NCBI GenBank assembly: GCA_050246915.1 | Contig: JBFWVD010000039.1 | Location: 1 to 48,051, forward strand | Length of the DNA stretch: 48,051 bases | Reading direction: 5' to 3' | From: JBFWVD01 sp050246915 | GTDB lineage: Bacteria; Actinomycetota; Acidimicrobiia; Acidimicrobiales; Ilumatobacteraceae | Position numbers and translations under genes: made by a program | Shown: positions 44,785 to 48,051 of the stretch, piece by piece | How positions within the stretch are numbered: position 1 is the stretch's first letter | Layout: each line of letters opens with the position of its first letter | Notes under the pieces: model-generated | Database searches by the model: none | What the model saw: only the letters and a program-made list of their open reading frames with translations | Told to the model about the DNA's origin: nothing

Positions 44785-47700
44785 TCAGCTCTTCAGCGCA
44801 TCACCGATCAATCGGGCCAATGCTTCCGAGTTGGGGCTCTCGACCAACTGAGCGTGGCTGCCCGGAACGATCGACACGTTCAGATCTCCGGTGATCATCT
44901 CGGACCATCGCAGATGCCAGTCCCGCTCTGGGAAGCTCGCCCATTCCTCGCTGCGCAGCAGCAGCAGATCTCCGCGAACCACGCAAGCGGCTCGATAGTT
45001 GTTGTGGGCTTGCGCGTGGACCCGACGTAGCTCGGCCACCCGACGCTGATGAGCGTCGCCACGTCGACGGATGAGGTGTCGTTCGAGGTTCACACTCGAC
45101 TTCCAGCGCAACGCCGAGATCACATCCCGATTGCGGGCGTAGCGACGGACACGACGCATGAGATAGCGGACGCGGTTCACCTTCGGTGGTTCGATGTTCG
45201 GTGGCTCCACATCCACCACGGCGAGCAGCGCCAACTCGTCACCGTTGGCTTGCAGTTGTTGCGCGATCTCGAACGCGACCCATCCACCGGCGCAGTGCCC
45301 TCCGATGTAGTACGGACCTTGTGGCTGAACGGTCTTGATCTCTGCGATGTAGTGCGACGCCATGTCGGCCACGCGTTCGTGGATCGCATCGTCGCCCTCC
45401 ATCCCCTGGGGTTGCAGCACGTAGAACGGCTGATCGTCTCCGAGCGCACGCGCCAGGTGCGAGAAGCTCAAGGCCGTGATCAGGAACGGGGATACGTAGA
45501 ACAGGGGCGGTCGAGAGCCATTGGGCTGCACGGCTACCAACGACGTCCACCGACTCGCAAGCTCCGGCACCTCGATGTGCCGAGCCAGCTGCGCGACGTT
45601 CGGGGCCCGGAAGAGCACCGAGAGCGGGAGCGATTGGCCTGTGGCTTGAGAGATCTGGGCGAACGCTCGAACAGCCAACAGCGAATGACCGCCGAGCGCG
45701 AAGAAGTCGTCGTGGCGACCGATGCCGCTGACCCCGAGCACCTCTTCCCAGATCGCGGCGATGGCACTCTCCACGCCAGGCAGTGGGGGTTCGCTCCGTC
45801 GCTCATCTCCCTGCACGCTGGGCTTGGGCAACGCCTTGCGATCCACCTTGTTGTTGGGCGTGAGCGGGAACTCGTCCAACAACACGAACGATGTCGGGAC
45901 CATGTAGTCCGGCAACGTCTCCTGGAGCCACGCTCGCATCGCTGCGGACTCCGGAGGCTCGTTCGCGTCGACGGGGATCACGTAGCCGACGAGGCGGGCG
46001 TCGTTGTTCCCGAACTCGACGGGCTGAACGACTGCTTCACGCACCTGCGGATGCTGGGTCAGCACTGCTTCGATCTCACCGAGCTCGATGCGATAGCCGC
46101 GCACCTTCACCTGGTTGTCGACCCGTCCGACGAACTCGTGGTCACCGTTGGCGAGCCGTCGCACCACGTCACCCGTGCGATACATGCGCCGACCAGGTCG
46201 GAACGGATCGGGGACGAACCGTTCCTCGGTCAGCTCGGGTCGGCCGAGATAGCCCCGGGCCAGCACCTCGCCGCCGATGTACAGCTCCCCGGGCACACCG
46301 GCCGGCACCAACTGCCGACGTGCATCGAGGACATACATACGGGTGTTGTCGATGGCCTTACCGATCGACACCACTCCGGCGTTCAGCTCCGACACCGGGT
46401 GCACCGATGACCACACCGTCGTCTCGGTGGGGCCGTACATGTTCCACACGGCGCGGCACACAGAACGAAGCGAGGACGCGAGATCTCTCGGCATCGGTTC
46501 TCCACCGCACAGAGCCGTGAGCCCCTTGCCGTCGGTCCAACCCGATTCGAGCAGCATCCGCCATGTCGTCGGTGTCGCCTGCATGATCGTCGCGCCGGTC
46601 GAAGCGATCACGTGGATCAGCGCACCCGCATCGACAGCGGTCTCGCGACTCACGATCACCGTGCGGGCACCCACGACGAGGGGCAGGAAGAGTTCCAACA
46701 CCGAAATGTCGAACGACAGAGTCGTGACAGCAACTAGGACGTCATCGATGCCGAGGCCTGGACGAGTCGCCATGGACTCCAAGAAGTTCGTCACCGTTCG
46801 ATGCTCGAGCATCACACCCTTCGGTTTGCCGGTCGAGCCCGAGGTGTAGAGGACGTAGGCGAGATCGTCAGGTGATGCGATGAGTGGCAAGGGAGAGTCG
46901 TCGACACCCGCGAAGATCGCGTCATCGTCGACTCGCACTGCCGTGAGCGCTTGCACCACCGGCGAGTCGAGCAGTTCCGATTGCGTGAACACCAGCCGGA
47001 GGCCGGCGTCACTGGCCATGTACGTGAGCCGATCTGACGGGAATGACGGATCGAGGGGAACGTAGGCCGCGCCAGCCTTCATGATCGCGAGCAGCACCGC
47101 CACCATGTCTGCGGAGCGATGCAAGTGGACGCCGATCAGGTCGCCCCGCTGCACACCGAGGGACATCAGATGACGGGCCATCTGGTTCGAGCGAGCCGCG
47201 AGCGACGCGTAGGACATCTCTGCGTCGTCGAACTGCACGGCGGTGCGCGCTGGGGTTCGCCCCACCTGCTCGTCGAACAGTTCCACGATGGTGCTCGGTA
47301 CGCGATCGACCTCGGCACTGCGCCACTCCTGCTCGAACTCACCCATCTCGAGCGAGCCGAGCATCTCCAGGTCGGCAATCGATCGCGACGGATCATCCAG
47401 CGCCGTGGCGAGGAGGTTCCAGAAGTGCTGGAACAGCCGCTCCATACGAGGGCGATCGAACAGATCGCTGTTGTATTCGAGCTCAGCGATGTCACTCATC
47501 GTCATATCGATCGAAAGCGTCAGATCGAACTGCGATGCCCTGCGATCGACCGGGATCTCCTCGACCGACAGCGCCTCGAGATCTGGCAGCGCGAACGGTG
47601 CGTTCTGCACGTTGAAGAACACCTGGAACAGCGGCGAACGACTCAGGTCGCGATCGGATTGCATCGCGCTCACCACATGGGTGAACGGCACGTCCTGATG

Positions 47701-48051
47701 ATCGAGAGCGTCAAGAGCTGTCGAGCGAACGCGTCCGACCAACTCGACGAACGATGGTGCACCCGAGGTGTCGGTGCGGAGGACCACCGTGTTCACCAGC
47801 GACGACATCACGCTTTCGCTCTCGGGCGTGGATCGATTGGCGACAGCGCTGCCGACGACGACATCCTCGGTGTTGGCGTATCGACCGATCAAGATGCTGA
47901 ACGCCGCCAGCATCACCATGTAGGGCGACGCACCCAGCTGCGAAGCCAGCGCATCGACCCGCGCTCGCAGCTGTGGCGACATCGCGCCGGCCACGGTGTT
48001 GCCGGTGAAGGTCTGGACCGCTGGCCGCGGTCGATCGGTGGCGATCTCGAG
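44785..48051 (-). CDS. nonribosomal peptide synthetase, terminal module (partial, cut by window edge)
   Basis: 1088 visible codons; the 5' end lies outside the window. The visible part starts within a condensation domain (TDRPRPAVQTF, later VVVGSAVANRSTPESESVMS). An adenylation domain follows: YVLYTSGSTGKPKG, YGPTETTVWSS, GGEVLARGYLGRP, YRTGDVVRRLANGDHEFVGR and NNKVDRKALPKP. The specificity positions read DILQLGMVW(K), close to the glycine code DILQLGLIWK I remember. The carrier domain has DDFFALGGHSLLAVR. The thioesterase has YIGGHCAGGWVAFE, where Cys replaces the usual Ser, with His in VPGSHAQLVE. The stop at 44785 shows this is the releasing module. Product unknown. Confidence 0.93.
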   Translation of the reverse strand, partial: LEIATDRPRPAVQTFTGNTVAGAMSPQLRARVDALASQLGASPYMVMLAAFSILIGRYANTEDVVVGSAVANRSTPESESVMSSLVNTVVLRTDTSGAPSFVELVGRVRSTALDALDHQDVPFTHVVSAMQSDRDLSRSPLFQVFFNVQNAPFALPDLEALSVEEIPVDRRASQFDLTLSIDMTMSDIAELEYNSDLFDRPRMERLFQHFWNLLATALDDPSRSIADLEMLGSLEMGEFEQEWRSAEVDRVPSTIVELFDEQVGRTPARTAVQFDDAEMSYASLAARSNQMARHLMSLGVQRGDLIGVHLHRSADMVAVLLAIMKAGAAYVPLDPSFPSDRLTYMASDAGLRLVFTQSELLDSPVVQALTAVRVDDDAIFAGVDDSPLPLIASPDDLAYVLYTSGSTGKPKGVMLEHRTVTNFLESMATRPGLGIDDVLVAVTTLSFDISVLELFLPLVVGARTVIVSRETAVDAGALIHVIASTGATIMQATPTTWRMLLESGWTDGKGLTALCGGEPMPRDLASSLRSVCRAVWNMYGPTETTVWSSVHPVSELNAGVVSIGKAIDNTRMYVLDARRQLVPAGVPGELYIGGEVLARGYLGRPELTEERFVPDPFRPGRRMYRTGDVVRRLANGDHEFVGRVDNQVKVRGYRIELGEIEAVLTQHPQVREAVVQPVEFGNNDARLVGYVIPVDANEPPESAAMRAWLQETLPDYMVPTSFVLLDEFPLTPNNKVDRKALPKPSVQGDERRSEPPLPGVESAIAAIWEEVLGVSGIGRHDDFFALGGHSLLAVRAFAQISQATGQSLPLSVLFRAPNVAQLARHIEVPELASRWTSLVAVQPNGSRPPLFYVSPFLITALSFSHLARALGDDQPFYVLQPQGMEGDDAIHERVADMASHYIAEIKTVQPQGPYYIGGHCAGGWVAFEIAQQLQANGDELALLAVVDVEPPNIEPPKVNRVRYLMRRVRRYARNRDVISALRWKSSVNLERHLIRRRGDAHQRRVAELRRVHAQAHNNYRAACVVRGDLLLLRSEEWASFPERDWHLRWSEMITGDLNVSIVPGSHAQLVESPNSEALARLIGDALKS

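Overview
The window is chromosomal DNA from a high-GC actinobacterium. The conserved gene order (dnaG-rpoD; phoH-ybeY-hlyC/corC-era; uppS-recO-glyS; ppdK), frequent GTG/TTG starts, many 1-8 nt stop/start overlaps and a secretin-less Tad pilus locus fit Actinomycetota. The flavour suggests Acidimicrobiia, but that lineage is inferred from memory of gene order and was not tested.

Layout. (1) 100-2592: a DMT-family permease, divergent from a carboxymuconolactone-decarboxylase-like gene coupled to an HSL-type esterase. (2) 2760-14073: an 11.3-kb integrated element inside a tRNA gene with a CAU anticodon. It is bounded by perfect 49-bp direct repeats; the right copy is the 3' part of the intact tRNA and the left copy is an orphan tRNA fragment. 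It carries a tyrosine integrase, an excisionase-like HTH protein, a MobF relaxase-helicase, a secreted S1 protease overlapped with a lipoprotein, a decayed transposase and an intact IS1182-like element with 15-bp inverted repeats and a TTAG duplication. Repeated TGTTGGA motifs lie just inside both ends. No type IV secretion genes are visible, so it looks mobilizable rather than self-conjugative. (3) 14030-14211: the CAU tRNA and tRNA-Asn. (4) 14307-32979: housekeeping block with a cupin, rpoD, dnaG, TerC, an AIM24-like protein, ppdK, an acyl-CoA synthetase-like enzyme, glyS, recO, uppS, a DinG-like helicase, era, an HlyC/CorC protein, ybeY and phoH. (5) 33072-33859: a protein with an internally duplicated domain, convergent with a BldC-like HTH protein. 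(6) 34148-44744: one long, tightly coupled plus-strand run with the Tad pilus core (cpaB, tadZ, tadA, tadB, tadC), four small one-helix pilin/pseudopilin-like proteins, a long-leader lipoprotein with a TIM-barrel glycosidase-like body, an unannotated 43-codon ORF linked by ATGA overlaps at both ends, and two GT4 glycosyltransferases. (7) 44785-48051: the 3' end of an NRPS gene (C-A-T-TE) running off the right edge.

Two places look most worth pursuit. The first is the Tad-plus-glycan operon, where pilus assembly, a surface lipoprotein, a micro-protein and glycosyltransferases appear to be co-translated, suggesting a glycan-decorated or glycan-binding surface pilus. The second is the integrated element, whose att sites, candidate integrase arm sites, candidate oriT palindromes and iteron-like repeats can all be located, and whose cargo is a secreted protease-lipoprotein pair of unknown role.
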